64,000 bases of DNA from an uncultured Prevotella sp. (GCA_944319915.1 CALUEY010000033.1:54112-118111), one strand, 5' to 3'; numbered from the stretch's first letter, positions 8,899 through 18,010 are shown. Notes: generated from the sequence alone by a model not told the origin. Program-made: numbers and translations.

Positions 8899-11439
8899 TT
8901 ATGGCTCGTGGTTTACGGGGAATAGGTAGAACTTGCGGTTGGCCTCGTAGTCGAGCATCCACTGGTCCACCACGATGTGGCTGTCGATGGCCTTTATGGC
9001 GAGCGTGTGCTTGCCGGCCTTGAGCGCGGGCAGCTCGAGGGTGCGCACGGCCTGGCCGCGCATCACGTTCTGCTTCCAGCCCTCGGAGCGGAACTTCTCC
9101 TTCAGGGTGAACACTTTAGGCTCTCTGCCGTCCACGCTCACGCTGAAGCGCAGGTCGGCGCCGTCGTTGGGCTGGGTGGGTATGAGGGCGATGCGCAGCA
9201 CGGCGTCGCCGTCCTCAGTGGTGGTGAAGGTGTATGTGAGCGTGCCGCCCTTGGGCAGGCTCACGGCGTTCATGCTGTGGCCGAGCATGGCCACGGCCTC
9301 GGCCCCGGTGGTGGCGCTGTCGTACTGGCAGGCGTCGCGTGCCAGTGTGCCGTCGGCTTCCATGTGGTGGGGCTTGGCGGGCTTTTCTTTCTTTAGCCAC
9401 TGCTGCGCCTCGGCGGCGGTGAGCAGGGTGGGCAGGGGCGGCGCGCCGAACACTGGCAGGTCCCTGGGCCTCATGTTCATGGAGCGGCGCCACTTGCCCC
9501 CGGCCATCTCATTGTTGTAGTATTGTGTTGCAGAGCGTATCTCCTGGTATGCGGCCTGGCTCTTGGCCACTGCGGCGTAGATGTCGGCCCGGGTGTCGGG
9601 CATGGCCTTGGTGGCGCTGCCGTTGGCCAGCTGGCGCGCCAGCTGGGCGTGGAGCAGCTTGCGTGCGTGGGCGTCGGCCGAGAGCACCGGGTACTTTATG
9701 GCGGCGAAGTAGGCGTCGCGCAGCTCCGGGCGCACGAGCGCCTCGGCCTCCCTCACGGCCTGGGCCACGGCGGCGTAGCGCTCGAGGTAGCGGTGAAGCT
9801 CGCCGCCGAAGGCCTCGGTGCTGAACTCAGTGTTGCGCACGGGGCTGAGGCCGCGGTCGAACGTCTGCTTCGATAGCTCCGTCTGCCCCCATCCCATGAA
9901 CTCGGGCCTGCGCTCGCCGCACAGGCGGAAGAACTCGTGCATGGCGGGGTAGAGCTTATTTCCGGCCTCCGCGCCGAACTCGCGGCAGAGCCACTCGCGG
10001 TAGTGGCGGCCCACGGTGGATGCGCTGACGCAGTCGATGTTCCACGCCATGTCGAGGAACAGCTCGAGGTCGTAGCCCGCCGCCTTGGGGTCGTGCACGT
10101 TGGCTATCCATATCCTGCGCGCGCCATGGTCGTAGGCGGAGCGCATCTCGTTGTAGATGAGGCCCGGCTGCGTGGTGCAGAGCCACAGGTAGTCGTGGGG
10201 GCGGCCCCAGTAGCTCAGGTGGTAGTAAACGCCCGAGCCGCCGCTGCGCCGCCGCTCGGCGGCGTTGGATAGGCGCGTCATGTAGCCGTAGTTGTCGTCG
10301 CACCACATCAGCGTTACGTAGTCGGGCACCTTGAGGCCCCGCTCGTATATATCCAGCACCTCCTTGTAAGGCACGAACACCTGCACCTGCCCCTCGGGCG
10401 CGCCTATGTGCCGGCGCAGCAGCTCCTGCTGGTCGTCTATCACCTGCTGCAGGGCCTCGAACTTCTCCTGCATGGTCTTCACGCCCTCCATGGAGCCGTC
10501 GTGAATGCCGCGCATGCCTATGGTGAACATGTTGCCGCCGGCGGAGCCTTTCACCTCATCGAGCCGCTCGGCCCAGTACTGCTGCACTGCCTGCCTGTTT
10601 GTCATGTAGTTGAAGCGGCCACGCTCCTTCACGCTCCACTCGCCCACGTTGTTCCTCAGCAGCGGCTCGCAGTGGCTCGTGCCAATGGCTATGCCGCAGC
10701 TGTCGGCCATGGCCTTGTTGCCGGCGACCTTGAAGAAGGCCACGGTGCCGGTGTGCATGGCGGGCCAGATGGCGTTGGCCCTGAGGCGCATCAGGAGCTG
10801 GAATATCTTCTTGTAGGTCTTGGGGCCTATCTCGCCGAAGGGCCTCTTCTCGTAGGTGCCGCAGCTCCAGGGGCGCAGGCTCCAGTCCTCGTCGTTGATG
10901 AACACGCCGCGGTATTCCACCGAGGCCCCCTGCAGCGTGCGGAAGCCGCTGTCGATGGTGAGGCGGCTTTTTCTCTCGGGAACCACGTCGCCCCACCACA
11001 CCCACGGGCTTACGCCCGCCATGCGCGAGAGTTCGAGCAGGCCGTAGGCCGTGCCGCGCCCGTTGGCGCCCACCACGGTCACCTGGCCGTCTATCACCGA
11101 TATGTAAAAGCCGTCCACCTTCTTTTGCAGCCCGGCCACGGGTACGCTCTGCCGTTCGAGCGACTTGCGCACCGGGGCCGATGCCCTGTCGAGCTGCACG
11201 AGGCGTATGGCCGCGCCCTTCTCGCTGGCGGCCACGGCCTTGCGCCCGGTGACGGCCTCCATGTCGGAGGCAAACATCTGCAGTGCCACCTCCACCACGG
11301 GGTCTGTTTTCTTCTGTACGTGGTAAGTCACCGGGCCATTGCCGTCGTACCACTCCACCTCGGCGGCTGCGGCGGCCACGGCTGCTGCCGGAAAGAGCAT
11401 CGCGAGGGCTGCCCTGGCCATGATAGTAAGTTTGTGCAT
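8899..11439 (-). CDS. Glycoside hydrolase family 115 (xylan alpha-glucuronidase type)
   Basis: 846 residues from the ATG at 11439; a TTG six bases upstream is a poorer start. A signal peptide (MARAALAMLFPAAAVAAAAA) exports it to the periplasm or surface. The body matches GH115 enzymes, which remove (4-O-methyl)glucuronic acid from xylan: an N-terminal alpha/beta domain (YISVIDGQVTVVGANGRG), then the (beta/alpha)8 core with GVFINDEDWSLRPW, NAIWPAMH, IGTSHCEPLLRNN, IGMRGIHDG and LMWCDDNYGY, and a C-terminal beta domain. No susC/susD partner is adjacent; the AKR and CoA-transferase genes lie upstream. A TAATTTTGC box precedes it. Substrate is inferred from family. Confidence 0.92.
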   Translation of the reverse strand: MHKLTIMARAALAMLFPAAAVAAAAAEVEWYDGNGPVTYHVQKKTDPVVEVALQMFASDMEAVTGRKAVAASEKGAAIRLVQLDRASAPVRKSLERQSVPVAGLQKKVDGFYISVIDGQVTVVGANGRGTAYGLLELSRMAGVSPWVWWGDVVPERKSRLTIDSGFRTLQGASVEYRGVFINDEDWSLRPWSCGTYEKRPFGEIGPKTYKKIFQLLMRLRANAIWPAMHTGTVAFFKVAGNKAMADSCGIAIGTSHCEPLLRNNVGEWSVKERGRFNYMTNRQAVQQYWAERLDEVKGSAGGNMFTIGMRGIHDGSMEGVKTMQEKFEALQQVIDDQQELLRRHIGAPEGQVQVFVPYKEVLDIYERGLKVPDYVTLMWCDDNYGYMTRLSNAAERRRSGGSGVYYHLSYWGRPHDYLWLCTTQPGLIYNEMRSAYDHGARRIWIANVHDPKAAGYDLELFLDMAWNIDCVSASTVGRHYREWLCREFGAEAGNKLYPAMHEFFRLCGERRPEFMGWGQTELSKQTFDRGLSPVRNTEFSTEAFGGELHRYLERYAAVAQAVREAEALVRPELRDAYFAAIKYPVLSADAHARKLLHAQLARQLANGSATKAMPDTRADIYAAVAKSQAAYQEIRSATQYYNNEMAGGKWRRSMNMRPRDLPVFGAPPLPTLLTAAEAQQWLKKEKPAKPHHMEADGTLARDACQYDSATTGAEAVAMLGHSMNAVSLPKGGTLTYTFTTTEDGDAVLRIALIPTQPNDGADLRFSVSVDGREPKVFTLKEKFRSEGWKQNVMRGQAVRTLELPALKAGKHTLAIKAIDSHIVVDQWMLDYEANRKFYLFPVNHEP

Positions 11440-11488
11440 AGGCAAAATCTTGGGTTAGGTTTTTAATTGGTTGTATTGGTTGTTGAGG

Positions 11489-11497
11489 GCAAAATTA
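11489..11497 (-). promoter_or_regulatory. Promoter -7 box for GH115
   Basis: TAATTTTGC on the minus strand, 50 bases before the GH115 ATG, fits TAnnTTTGC. Confidence 0.5.
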
Positions 11498-11501
11498 CGG
11501 C

Positions 11502-11536
11502 TTTTGCGCCGCACGGCAATGGCCGGCGGCGCAAAA
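11502..11536. repeat. Inverted repeat upstream of the GH115 promoter
   Basis: An 11-bp perfect dyad (TTTTGCGCCGC / GCGGCGCAAAA) sits directly upstream of the GH115 -7 box. It could terminate AKR transcription or be an operator; no trailing U-run is present. Confidence 0.4.
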
Positions 11537-11600
11537 AACGATGCAAACGGTTGCAAGGCGGGTGGCGCAAAAGGGCGCAAGGCTGCTGCAAGGCGCGGCC

Positions 11601-12560
11601 TCAGGCCAGCTTGAGGCCAGAGCACTTTATGTTGTCGAGCAGCTGCTCGGGGCTGCTGGCCCCCACGAGCACCGAGGTCACGCCCTTTTGGGCGAGCACC
11701 CACGCCAGGGCCATCTCGGCGAGCGTAAGGCCCTTGGTTTCGGCCTCGCCGTTGAGGCGGGTGATGCGGTCGAGCAGCTCGGGCGTGAGGGCCGAGGGCT
11801 TGAGGAAGCGGCCCTGCGTCATGCGGCTGCCGGCGGGGATGCCGCCCAGGTAGCGGTTGGTGAGCAGGCCCTGCGCCAGGGGCGAGAACGAGATGAAGCC
11901 CACGCCCTGGGCGGCGCAGAAGTCGGTGATGCCCTCCTCCTGTGGCGCGTGGTCGAGCATGTTGAGCCGCCCCTGGTAGATGAGCAGTGGCGTGTCGCGG
12001 CGGCGCAGGTAGTCTGCCGCCACCTTGAGCGCCTCCAGCGGCCAGCGCGATATGCCTATGTAGAGGGCCTTGCCGGCGCGCACTATGTCGACCATGGCCT
12101 GGAGCGTTTCCTCCAGCGGCGTCTCGGGGTCGTAGCGGTGGCTGTAGAACAGGTCGACGTAGTCTATCCCCATGCGCCTGAGGCTTTGGTCGATGCTGGC
12201 CATGAGGTACTTGCGCGAGCCCCAGTTGCCGTAGGGGCCGGGCCACATGTCGTAGCCCGCCTTGGTGCTTATGAACAGCTCGTCGCGCCAGGGCTTGAAG
12301 TCCTCGCGGATGAGCCGGCCCAGCGTAAGCTCGGCCGAGCCGTAGGGCGGGCCGTAGTTGTTGGCCAGGTCGAAGTGGGTGATGCCGTGGTCGAAGGCGC
12401 AGCGGGCTATGGCGCGGCACTTCTCGAAGGGGTCGGTGCCGCCGAAGTTGTGCCAGAAGCCGAGGCTCACCTCGGGCAGCAGCACGCCGCTGCGCCCGCA
12501 GCGGCGGTAGTGCATGGAGCCGCCGTCGTAGCGGCTGGGGGAGGGAAGGTAGTTAGGCAT
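11601..12560 (-). CDS. Aldo/keto reductase, YghZ/Gpr-like
   Basis: 319-residue NADPH-dependent (beta/alpha)8 reductase. The start MPNYLPSPSRYDGGSMHYRRCGRSG and the block LGFWHNFGG are characteristic of the E. coli YghZ (L-glyceraldehyde 3-phosphate reductase) subgroup. AKR landmarks are FDLANNYGPPYGSAE (catalytic D and Y), ISTKAGY (catalytic K), YSHR (catalytic H), and QGRLNM. The C-terminal cofactor loop SVLVGASSPEQL is intact. Physiological role is probably detoxification of small aldehydes, including methylglyoxal. It lies downstream of the CoA-transferase, separated by a 9-nt array with a complementary arm, so co-transcription may be attenuated. Confidence 0.92.
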   Translation of the reverse strand: MPNYLPSPSRYDGGSMHYRRCGRSGVLLPEVSLGFWHNFGGTDPFEKCRAIARCAFDHGITHFDLANNYGPPYGSAELTLGRLIREDFKPWRDELFISTKAGYDMWPGPYGNWGSRKYLMASIDQSLRRMGIDYVDLFYSHRYDPETPLEETLQAMVDIVRAGKALYIGISRWPLEALKVAADYLRRRDTPLLIYQGRLNMLDHAPQEEGITDFCAAQGVGFISFSPLAQGLLTNRYLGGIPAGSRMTQGRFLKPSALTPELLDRITRLNGEAETKGLTLAEMALAWVLAQKGVTSVLVGASSPEQLLDNIKCSGLKLA

Positions 12561-12574
12561 GGTGGTGGTTTTTT

Positions 12575-12688
12575 GGGAGGGCTGGGAGTAATGGGAGGGC
12601 TGGGAGTAATGGGAGTTCTGAGAGGGCTGGGAGGGCTGTGCTTGCCCCAGTTCTCCCAAAGCTCCCAGCTCTCCCATTACTCCCAGCC
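12575..12688. repeat. 9-nt-period TGGGAG array with a complementary C-rich arm (copy b)
   Basis: Seven G-rich 9-nt units run from 12575 to about 12637, then a C-rich arm. The 18-mer at 12580-12597, repeated at 12598-12615, is perfectly complementary to 12671-12688. The arm ends directly at the CoA-transferase stop codon, so the transcript would carry a long hairpin between the two genes. Confidence 0.8.
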
Positions 12689-14194
12689 TTACTTCAAGTA
12701 CTCTGAGTAATCGGTGAGGCGCATGTCGCCCTTGCGCGCCAGCGTGTCGTGCAGGGCGAAGGCTGCCGTGAGGCAGTGGCGCGTGTGGCCGCCGGTGCCG
12801 AGCTTGAGGTAGTCGCGCAGCAGAGGCCGGTAGTCGGGGTGGGCGCAGTTCTCTATTATGCAGTGGGCGCGCTCCAGCGGGCTCTTGCCCCTGAGGTCGG
12901 CCACGCCCTGCTCCGTCACTATCACGTTCACGTCGTGCTCCGAGTGGTCCTGGTGGCTCACCATGGGCACCACGGAGCTTATCAGCCCGCCCTTGGCCAC
13001 CGAGGGGCAGGTGAAGATGGAGATGTAGGCGTTGCGCTCGAAGTCGCCCGAGCCGCCTATGCCGTTCATCATCTTGGTGCCGCTGATGTGGGTGGAGTTG
13101 GCGTTGCCGTAGATGTCTACCTCGAGCGCGGTGTTGATGGCTATCACGCCGAGGCGGCGTATGAGCTCGGGCGAGTTGGATATCTCGCTGGGGCGCAGGG
13201 TGAGGTGCTTCGAGAAGTAGTCGATGTTGTCGTAGACGCGGGTGAGGCTCTCGTTGGTCACGGTGAGCGAGCAGGCCGAGGCGTCCTTCACGCGGCCCTC
13301 GAGCATCATCTCGACCACGGCGTCCTGCAGCACCTCGGTGAAGATGTTGAAGTTTGGCACGGCCTTGTCGTGGCTCAGCGCGGCCAGTATGGCGTTGGCC
13401 GTGGTGCCCACGCCGCTCTGCAGGGGCAGGAACGACTGGGGGATGATGCCCCGCTTCATGTCGTTCATGAGGAATGCGGCCACGTTGTGGCCTATCTGCG
13501 AGGTCACGGGGTCCTCGCCCTTGAAGGCTCGCGCCTCGTCGGGTATGTTGCACTCCACCACGCCCACTATCTTGCCGGCGTCAATCTCCACGTAGGGCTT
13601 GCCTATGCGGTCGCTCACTTTCGTAAGCGGTATGGGCTGGCGCAGGGGCGGGTCCTGCAGCTCGTACACGTCGTGCAGCAGCTTGGCGCCCACGCTGTGG
13701 AACGTGTTGTGCTCCAGTATCACGTGCTTGGCCAGCCTGGCTGCGGTGGGGCTGATGCCGCCCGCCGACGTGAGGTAGGCGCGGCAGGTGGCCTGGCCCT
13801 CCTCGAGGTCGCACACCTCGAGTATGGCCCAGTCTACCTGGCCCATGAAGCCGTAGCGCAGCTCCTGCGCCATCTGGCTGAGGTGTATGTCGTTGTAGGC
13901 TATCTCGCCGGCGTTCACGTGGCGGCGGAAGTCCTGGTTGGTGGTGTAGGGCGCGCGGTAGCGTATGGCCTGGGCGTTCGACAGGTCGCCGTCGGTGCTC
14001 TGCCCGGTGGAGGCCCCCGTGAACAGCCCCACCTTGAACTCCCTGCCGGCCGCGTGCTCGGCCTCGGCCAGGCGGGCCAGCTCCTTGGTCACGGCCTTGG
14101 CGGCGCCCGACGGGGTGAAGCCGCTCAGGGCTATGTTATCACCGTTCTTTATCATCGCTGCGGCTTCGGCAGCTGTCAGTCGTGTGTATGCCAT
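12689..14194 (-). CDS. Acetate:CoA transferase / acetyl-CoA hydrolase family (succinyl-CoA:acetate type)
   Basis: 501 residues, start MAYTRLTAAEAAAMIKNGDNIALSGFTPSG, the usual opening of the family. It moves CoA between acyl donors and acetate, in Bacteroidota likely coupling acetyl-CoA or succinyl-CoA turnover to acetate formation. The catalytic glutamate lies in NIFTEVLQD, and the oxyanion/CoA region is represented by LQSGVGTTANAIL and GGSGDFERNAY. The C-terminal VIVTEQGVADLRGKSPLERA is diagnostic. Length and motifs are complete. It is divergent from cysS, with its own TAAATTTGC box in the 156-base spacer. Confidence 0.94.
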   Translation of the reverse strand: MAYTRLTAAEAAAMIKNGDNIALSGFTPSGAAKAVTKELARLAEAEHAAGREFKVGLFTGASTGQSTDGDLSNAQAIRYRAPYTTNQDFRRHVNAGEIAYNDIHLSQMAQELRYGFMGQVDWAILEVCDLEEGQATCRAYLTSAGGISPTAARLAKHVILEHNTFHSVGAKLLHDVYELQDPPLRQPIPLTKVSDRIGKPYVEIDAGKIVGVVECNIPDEARAFKGEDPVTSQIGHNVAAFLMNDMKRGIIPQSFLPLQSGVGTTANAILAALSHDKAVPNFNIFTEVLQDAVVEMMLEGRVKDASACSLTVTNESLTRVYDNIDYFSKHLTLRPSEISNSPELIRRLGVIAINTALEVDIYGNANSTHISGTKMMNGIGGSGDFERNAYISIFTCPSVAKGGLISSVVPMVSHQDHSEHDVNVIVTEQGVADLRGKSPLERAHCIIENCAHPDYRPLLRDYLKLGTGGHTRHCLTAAFALHDTLARKGDMRLTDYSEYLK

Positions 14195-14242
14195 GTCTTT
14201 ACAGTTAGATGGTTTTAAGCGTTGTGATGGTTCAAAGCGATG

Positions 14243-14251
14243 GCAAATTTA
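14243..14251 (-). promoter_or_regulatory. Promoter -7 box for the CoA-transferase
   Basis: TAAATTTGC on the minus strand, 49 bases before the ATG, matches TAnnTTTGC. Confidence 0.5.
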
Positions 14252-14289
14252 CTGAAAATCGGCCGCAGGGCAAAATATTTGTGGAGAAA

Positions 14290-14322
14290 TTTGCCCTGCG
14301 GGCCATTTTGCATTAACTTTGC
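14290..14322 (+). promoter_or_regulatory. cysS promoter (-33 TTTG, -7 TAACTTTGC)
   Basis: TTTG at 14290-14293 and TAACTTTGC at 14314-14322, 20 bases apart, match the Bacteroidota sigma-ABfr consensus. The ATG follows 28 bases later. Confidence 0.7.
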
Positions 14323-14350
14323 ATCGTAAACATTGACCGCCGACAGCATT

Positions 14351-15841
14351 ATGGAACAGAAACTCGTTATCTACAATACCCTGGCGCGCTGCAAGCAGCC
14401 CTTCGTGCCGCTCCACGCGCCAAACGTGGGGATGTACGTGTGCGGCCCCACCGTCTACGGCGACCCGCACCTGGGCCACGCCCGCCCCGCCATCACCTTC
14501 GACGTGCTCTTCCGCTACCTCACCCACCTTGGCTACAAGGTGCGCTACGTGAGGAACATAACCGACGTGGGCCACCTGGAGCACGACGCCGACGAGGGCG
14601 ACGACAAGATAGCCAAGAAGGCGCGCCTGGAGCAGGTGGAGCCCATGGAGGTGGCCCAGCGCTACGCCAACAGCTACCACGACGCCATGGCGGCGCTCAA
14701 CGTGCTGCCGCCGAGCATAGAGCCCCACGCCTCGGGCCACATCATAGAGCAGGAGGAGCTGGTGCGCCAGATAATGGACAACGGCTATGCCTACGAGAGC
14801 AACGGCAGCGTTTACTTCGACGTGGAGAAGTACAACCGCGACCACCACTACGGCGTGCTCTCGGGCCGCAACCTCGACGACGTGAAGGACGCCAGCCGCG
14901 AGCTTGACGGCGTGGGCGAGAAGCGCCACCAGGTGGACTTCGCCCTCTGGAAGAAGGCGCAGCCCGAGCACATCATGCGCTGGCCCAGCCCCTGGGGCGA
15001 CGGATTCCCGGGCTGGCACTGCGAGTGCACGGCCATGGGCAGGAAGTACCTCGGGCAGGAGTTCGACATACACGGCGGGGGTATGGACCTGGTGTTCCCC
15101 CACCACGAGTGCGAGATAGCGCAGGCCGTGGCCGCCCAGGGCAAGCCCATGGTGCGCTACTGGATGCACAACAACATGATAACCATCAACGGGCAGAAGA
15201 TGGGCAAGAGCCTGGGCAACTTCATCACCCTCGGGCAGTTCTTCACCGGCAGCCACCCGAGCCTCGAGAAGGCCTACTCGCCCATGACGATACGATTCTT
15301 CATACTCAGCGCCCACTACCGCGGCACTGTGGACTTCTCCAACGCTGCCCTGCAGGCCAGCGAGAGGGGCCTGGAGCGGCTCCTCAACGGCATGGCCGAC
15401 CTTGGGCGGGTGCCGGTGGCCCCGGCCTGCGACGCCGCCACGGAGGCCTTCGTAACGGCCCTGCGCCAGCGGTGCTACGACGCCATGAACGACGACCTGG
15501 CCACGCCGCAGGTGATAAGCTACCTCTTCGAGGCCTGCACCGTGATCAACAAGCTGCTCGACCACAAGGCCGCCATCTCTGCCCCCTGCCTCGACGAGCT
15601 GAGGGCCACGATGCGCCTCTTCGCCTTCGACATACTCGGCCTGCGCGAGGAGAAGGCCGGCTCCGACGGCGCCCGCGAGGCGGCCTTCGGCAAGGTGGTC
15701 GACATGGTGCTCGACCTGCGCGCCAAGGCCAAGGCCGCCAAGGACTGGGCCACCAGCGACCGCATACGCGATGAGCTCTCCGCCGCCGGCTTCGAGGTGA
15801 AGGACACCAAGGACGGCACTACCTGGAGGCTGAACAAGTAG
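14351..15841 (+). CDS. cysS: Cysteinyl-tRNA synthetase
   Basis: Class Ia aminoacyl-tRNA synthetase charging tRNA-Cys. The ATG at 14351 gives 496 residues starting [18 protein letters not shown]; a TTG 18 bases upstream is less likely. Zinc and active-site residues are visible: C31 in [14 protein letters not shown]-type HLGH at 40-43, [19 protein letters not shown]. The class I KMSKS loop reads KMGKS (near residue 280), a small departure from the usual serine. The C-terminal DALR-type domain ends [20 protein letters not shown]. It is transcribed alone and followed by a repeat-filled spacer. Confidence 0.97.
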   Translation: MEQKLVIYNTLARCKQPFVPLHAPNVGMYVCGPTVYGDPHLGHARPAITFDVLFRYLTHLGYKVRYVRNITDVGHLEHDADEGDDKIAKKARLEQVEPMEVAQRYANSYHDAMAALNVLPPSIEPHASGHIIEQEELVRQIMDNGYAYESNGSVYFDVEKYNRDHHYGVLSGRNLDDVKDASRELDGVGEKRHQVDFALWKKAQPEHIMRWPSPWGDGFPGWHCECTAMGRKYLGQEFDIHGGGMDLVFPHHECEIAQAVAAQGKPMVRYWMHNNMITINGQKMGKSLGNFITLGQFFTGSHPSLEKAYSPMTIRFFILSAHYRGTVDFSNAALQASERGLERLLNGMADLGRVPVAPACDAATEAFVTALRQRCYDAMNDDLATPQVISYLFEACTVINKLLDHKAAISAPCLDELRATMRLFAFDILGLREEKAGSDGAREAAFGKVVDMVLDLRAKAKAAKDWATSDRIRDELSAAGFEVKDTKDGTTWRLNK

Positions 15842-15847
15842 CCCCAG

Positions 15848-16012
15848 GGCTGGGAGGGATGGGGGCAGGGAGTAATGGGAGAGCTGGGAGTAATGAGAGT
15901 AATGGGAGAACTGGGAATATGCGAGCCACGCCCCGCCACGATGCATTTTTCTTAATTATTAATTCTTAATTCTTACTTCCCACTCTCCCTGCCCCCTCGC
16001 ATATTCTTTTAA
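15848..16012. repeat. Composite intergenic repeat: 9-nt array, conserved segment, 7-nt array (copy c)
   Basis: TGGGAG-type 9-nt units fill 15848-15916. They lead into the ~37-bp segment 15909-15945, which recurs with two substitutions at 21257-21293. AT-rich 7-nt units (TAATTCT) follow near 15955-15977. Two inverted matches add structure: GGGGGCAGGGAG (15861-15872) against CTCCCTGCCCCC near 15986, and GAATATGCGAG against CTCGCATATTC near 15997. It lies between convergent cysS and the M15 gene. Confidence 0.75.
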
Positions 16013-16015
16013 TTT

Positions 16016-16747
16016 TTACTTCTCAAAGTGCTGGTAGTCCTTTACGCTGCGCCACGCCCCGCCCCAGCGGAAGCCGGCGGCGGTGAAGAGGCGGTAGGCC
16101 AGGTCTCGGCGGTCTATCTTGCAGGGGATGTCGGTGCGGCGGTCTCGGCGGAAGGCATACTTGCGCCCCGTGGCAGGTTCCACGTGGTACGTGCCGTCGC
16201 GTCGGCGTCGCACGTAGGGGTTGTAGAGCGGGTTGATGTCGATGGCCAGGCCCAGTGCGTGCTTCGACACCCGCGAGCGCGAGCCTGTCTGCATCCGGTA
16301 GTTGAAGCACGTGGTGTTGTTGGCCCGCATCGAGAGCTCGTCGTCGGCCCCATACTCATCTATGAGCACCATGCGCTCTATGCGGTAGCCCTCCTCGTAG
16401 AGCCGGCGGAAGATGGCCACCACGCTGGCGGCTATCTCAGCGCCCACCACCATCTCGCCCATCTGCGGGCGCCCCTCGGCGTTGCGGTGCAGCAGGCGCA
16501 GGTAGCGCAGCCGCCCCCGGCTGAGCGGGCAGCCCTCGGGCCACGAGCGGCCCCTCATGCGGGCAAACGTGGCGTCGCTTATCTCCTCGGCGGCGAAGCA
16601 GCGCCCAAGCCCGGCCTGCCCCACGGCCTCCTCGCTCACCTCGCGGCCCGCCTGCCACTCTCCGGGGAATCCCCCGCCGCCCTGGGCGCGGCCCGCCAGG
16701 CAGAGCGCGAGCAGGGTCATGGTGGCAAATGACTTCATTGCATTCAT
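16016..16747 (-). CDS. M15-family (VanY/DD-carboxypeptidase-like) metallopeptidase
   Basis: 243 residues with an N-terminal signal peptide (MKSFATMTLLALCLAGRAQG). The C-terminal domain holds the zinc and catalytic residues of peptidase M15: SKHALGLAIDINPLYNPY (His and Asp ligands) and DYQHFEK (catalytic Glu neighbourhood and His). Such enzymes cleave D-Ala or L-Ala/D-Glu bonds in peptidoglycan peptides or precursors. The block IDEYGADDELSMRANNTTCFNYR is typical of the Bacteroidota branch. It overlaps nothing and is separated from the C1 peptidase upstream by a 22-bp tandem duplication that probably contains its leader. Confidence 0.88.
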   Translation of the reverse strand: MNAMKSFATMTLLALCLAGRAQGGGGFPGEWQAGREVSEEAVGQAGLGRCFAAEEISDATFARMRGRSWPEGCPLSRGRLRYLRLLHRNAEGRPQMGEMVVGAEIAASVVAIFRRLYEEGYRIERMVLIDEYGADDELSMRANNTTCFNYRMQTGSRSRVSKHALGLAIDINPLYNPYVRRRRDGTYHVEPATGRKYAFRRDRRTDIPCKIDRRDLAYRLFTAAGFRWGGAWRSVKDYQHFEK

Positions 16748-16748
16748 A

Positions 16749-16792
16749 TATATAGCGTGTTTTCTTTGCCTATATAGCGTGTTTTCTTTGCC
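16749..16792. repeat. 22-bp tandem duplication before the M15 gene
   Basis: Two identical 22-bp units (16749-16770, 16771-16792) containing TATATAGCG and TTTCTTTGCC lie directly upstream of the M15 start. They duplicate possible promoter or leader sequence. Confidence 0.85.
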
Positions 16793-16799
16793 AGTAAAG

Positions 16800-17843
16800 T
16801 TACGAGGGAAGCCCCTGGTCCCTCGGCACGGCCACTGCCACGGTCTTCAGCCTCACGTAGTCCTCCGATACATACATCAGCCCTCCGTAGGGATTGTTGG
16901 TTCCCCACGAGTTCTTCATGATGAAGAAGCGGCGGCCCCGGGCGTTGCGCGCCAGGCCCACCACGGCCATGCAGTGGTCGTCGGTGGTGAGGAACCGCTC
17001 GAAGGCCTCCTGGCGGTGGGCCTGCGTGGTGGGCGTGCCATCGGGCAGCGTGGCCACGCCCCGTGCGAAGCTGAAGCCCGGCTCGCTCACGTCGCCCTCC
17101 CAGCACACGCCGCGCCCGGCCCTCACGGCCCGCTCCATGCAGGCCACGAGCGAGTCTATAGGCACGTTGCGGAACAGGTGGCGCCCGCGGTTGTCGGGCA
17201 CCTCGAGGGCGAAGCTGGTGTAGAAGGGGTGGTGGGTGAAGCTCGTGAGCGCCTCCCACTCGCCCGGTGCGCACACGCTGTGGGCGAACTCCAGCGGCGT
17301 GTACTGCGCCCCGAGCATATAGACATTGCGCGGCTCGGGGCCCATCGACTCGTTGAGCAGCCGCCTCAGGGGCCGGGCGCACCGCCCCAGGCCCACGCGC
17401 TTGCGCACCGCCGCCGTGGCCAGCCGCTCCACCTTGCGGGCCACCACCGGCGCCGCCTCGGCGCCCCGGCCCTGGCAGGCGTCGTAAGGCACCAGCCCGC
17501 GCCTCATGGCCACGGCCACGAGCGTGAGCATGGTGCCGCGCGTGCTCACAGGCTCGCGCCCCCCGCTGAGGTAGCGGCGGCTGAAGCCCTCCTGCAGCGC
17601 GCCGCGCACGGCGTAGGCCGGCGACAGGTGGACGGAGTCGCCCCGCATTATGTGCTCCGTCTCGATGGCGGCGAGCATGGCGTAGGCCCAGCAGGCGTCG
17701 CTGTTCCCCTGGTCCTTCACTGGGGTGAAGCCGTTCATCACCTCCACCCTGAAGCTCTCCCGCGCGGGCTGCCCGCCGGTGCAGGCCGCCGTGAGCAGCG
17801 CGCTGGCCATGGCCGCCGCTGCCAAGTGTGGTTTTATGTGCAT
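16800..17843 (-). CDS. C1-family (papain-like) cysteine peptidase, lipoprotein
   Basis: 347 residues from the ATG at 17843. The N-terminus has a lipoprotein signal with lipobox LTAAC (Cys21), so the mature enzyme is likely tethered in the envelope. The papain-like triad is present: oxyanion Gln45 and nucleophile Cys51 in KDQGNSDACWAYA, His290 in TDDHCMAVVGLA, and Asn311 in MKNSWGTNN. The arrangement fits the bleomycin-hydrolase/PepC-like C1 proteins common in Bacteroidota. It has a TAATTTTGC box 29 bases upstream and lies directly before the M15 peptidase, suggesting a shared envelope or nutrient role. Confidence 0.9.
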   Translation of the reverse strand: MHIKPHLAAAAMASALLTAACTGGQPARESFRVEVMNGFTPVKDQGNSDACWAYAMLAAIETEHIMRGDSVHLSPAYAVRGALQEGFSRRYLSGGREPVSTRGTMLTLVAVAMRRGLVPYDACQGRGAEAAPVVARKVERLATAAVRKRVGLGRCARPLRRLLNESMGPEPRNVYMLGAQYTPLEFAHSVCAPGEWEALTSFTHHPFYTSFALEVPDNRGRHLFRNVPIDSLVACMERAVRAGRGVCWEGDVSEPGFSFARGVATLPDGTPTTQAHRQEAFERFLTTDDHCMAVVGLARNARGRRFFIMKNSWGTNNPYGGLMYVSEDYVRLKTVAVAVPRDQGLPS

Positions 17844-17871
17844 TGCTGTTGTGCTTGTTGTTGGCCGTGGC

Positions 17872-17880
17872 GCAAAATTA
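17872..17880 (-). promoter_or_regulatory. Promoter -7 box for the C1 peptidase
   Basis: TAATTTTGC on the minus strand, 29 bases before the ATG. Confidence 0.5.
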
Positions 17881-17959
17881 GGCAAAAACGGCGAGATTCC
17901 GCGCCCGCGGCCCCCTTTTTTGCGCGCCGGGGCGTGGCCTGAGGCGTAATTTTGGTTGC

Positions 17960-18010
17960 ACTTTCAGTGAAAGTGATAGCCCCTTTGCTGTTTTTTATCC
18001 CTAATTTTGC
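17960..18010 (+). promoter_or_regulatory. TonB-receptor promoter region with a CACTTTC dyad
   Basis: TAATTTTGC at 18002-18010 is a -7 box 22 bases before the ATG. About 30 bases upstream, near 17960-17976, is a dyad CACTTTC-N3-GAAAGTG, a plausible repressor site for a metal-type regulator. No cobalamin or TPP riboswitch is visible. Confidence 0.45.

Noticed and set aside
14249-15946. Very long antisense open frames opposite cysS, rnr, the TonB receptor, the sulfatase and others
   Set aside because: G/C-ending codons remove stops from the complementary frames. The translations are Val/Gly/Leu/His-rich with no domain, and the sense genes are all recognised families.
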